Positions 5,844 through 6,077 of a stretch of 6,077 nucleotides of DNA are shown here, piece after piece (the first letter of the stretch is position 1; every line of letters begins with the position of its first letter). The DNA lies in NCBI GenBank assembly GCA_003453835.1, contig DMMN01000367.1, positions 3,494 through 9,570 on the forward strand. The letters run 5' to 3'. The position numbers and the translations under genes were made by a program. Origin of the DNA: Bacteroidota bacterium. Lineage in GTDB: Bacteria > Bacteroidota > Ignavibacteria > UBA10030. Under the pieces are notes generated by a model, which saw only the letters and a program-made list of their open reading frames with translations, did no database searches and had not been told where the DNA came from.

Positions 5844-6077
5844 TGTGCGCGAGCTGAGTCGGTTTCGTCCGGCGAAAAGCGGCATACCGCCTGGATTCAA
5901 ACACAAGGGCATAGTCGGGAGGAATGACTTCTTCAACCGTGACGTTCTCGTAGCGAACAAACTTATCCTTCTCCACGATCACGAGCGCGTCATCCGGCTC
6001 GCGCGCCACTTCATCCATCAGCCATGACCGAAACAGACCTCGCTCCTTCGGTGGGATGATCCGCCGAAGAGATATCT
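5821..6077 (-). CDS. C-terminal end of an unidentified protein, cut by right window edge
   Basis: The minus-strand frame is open from the right edge (first full codon at 6075) to a TGA at 5823-5821, giving 84 residues. It looks like real protein: a charged helix (SWLMDEVAREPDD), a strand (ALVIVEKDKFVRYE), then VIPPDYALVFESRRYAAFRR and a short tail. The ATG at 6018 lies within the open frame and need not be the start. The pattern of a strand, a lysine/arginine-rich turn and a final 'Y-A-F-R' strand recalls the periplasmic C-terminal domain of some membrane glycosyltransferases of the GT39/ArnT type. That is a loose resemblance only, though it would suit the neighbourhood. The stop lies inside the facing Tat-signal gene. 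No family is assigned. Confidence 0.72.
   Translation of the reverse strand, partial: ISLRRIIPPKERGLFRSWLMDEVAREPDDALVIVEKDKFVRYENVTVEEVIPPDYALVFESRRYAAFRRTKPTQLAHISPGALP

Noticed and set aside
5845..6027. Plus-strand frame of 60 codons after the Tat-signal gene
   Set aside because: It is antisense to the better-looking minus-strand protein end that continues to the window edge.
1..6077. Mobile element, CRISPR array or defence system
   Set aside because: No transposase or integrase motifs, no regularly spaced repeats and no nuclease or toxin-like genes were seen; the content is surface-glycan and exported-protein genes.

Overview
The window looks like a stretch of chromosome from a Gram-negative bacterium. 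It carries two family-9 (heptosyltransferase-type) glycosyltransferases, an O-antigen-ligase-type membrane protein, an exported thioredoxin and a twin-arginine signal protein. GC content is near one half by eye. Shine-Dalgarno motifs are patchy: good ahead of two genes, a short GGAG ahead of one, and absent ahead of two others. The family-2 glycosyltransferase most resembles what I remember from Bacteroidota, Ignavibacteria and related lineages. I cannot place the organism more closely, and that lineage guess is weak.

Layout. Positions 1-2810 (+ strand) hold three tightly packed genes: the C-terminal part of a GT9 glycosyltransferase cut by the left edge, a second complete GT9 glycosyltransferase (8-base overlap), and an O-antigen ligase/polymerase family protein (4-base ATGA overlap). 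This is a lipopolysaccharide or surface-glycan assembly operon. A 66-base convergent spacer follows. Positions 2877-4298 (- strand) hold a two-gene unit: a membrane-anchored or exported thioredoxin with a CGWC site, then a family-2 glycosyltransferase 24 bases downstream. A 285-base divergent intergenic region (4299-4583) contains a plausible promoter for the minus-strand pair, a bulged hairpin and an inverted 9-mer. It separates that pair from a + strand gene (4584-5843) encoding a Tat-signal protein of a conserved family without assigned function; its cysteines and many of its histidines cluster in one central block. At the right edge the C-terminal end of a minus-strand gene runs in and overlaps the Tat-protein gene tail-to-tail by 23 bases.

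How they may work together. The GT9 enzymes would add heptose or similar sugars to a lipid-linked core on the cytoplasmic face. The O-antigen-ligase-type protein would join or polymerise glycan on the periplasmic face. The family-2 enzyme probably adds another sugar. The thioredoxin probably handles disulfides outside the cytoplasm, and its divergent neighbour is a cysteine-rich exported protein, so a link is possible but unproven. I see no mobile element, CRISPR array, tRNA or rRNA, and no clearly new multi-gene system. The least understood item is the Tat protein at 4584-5843.
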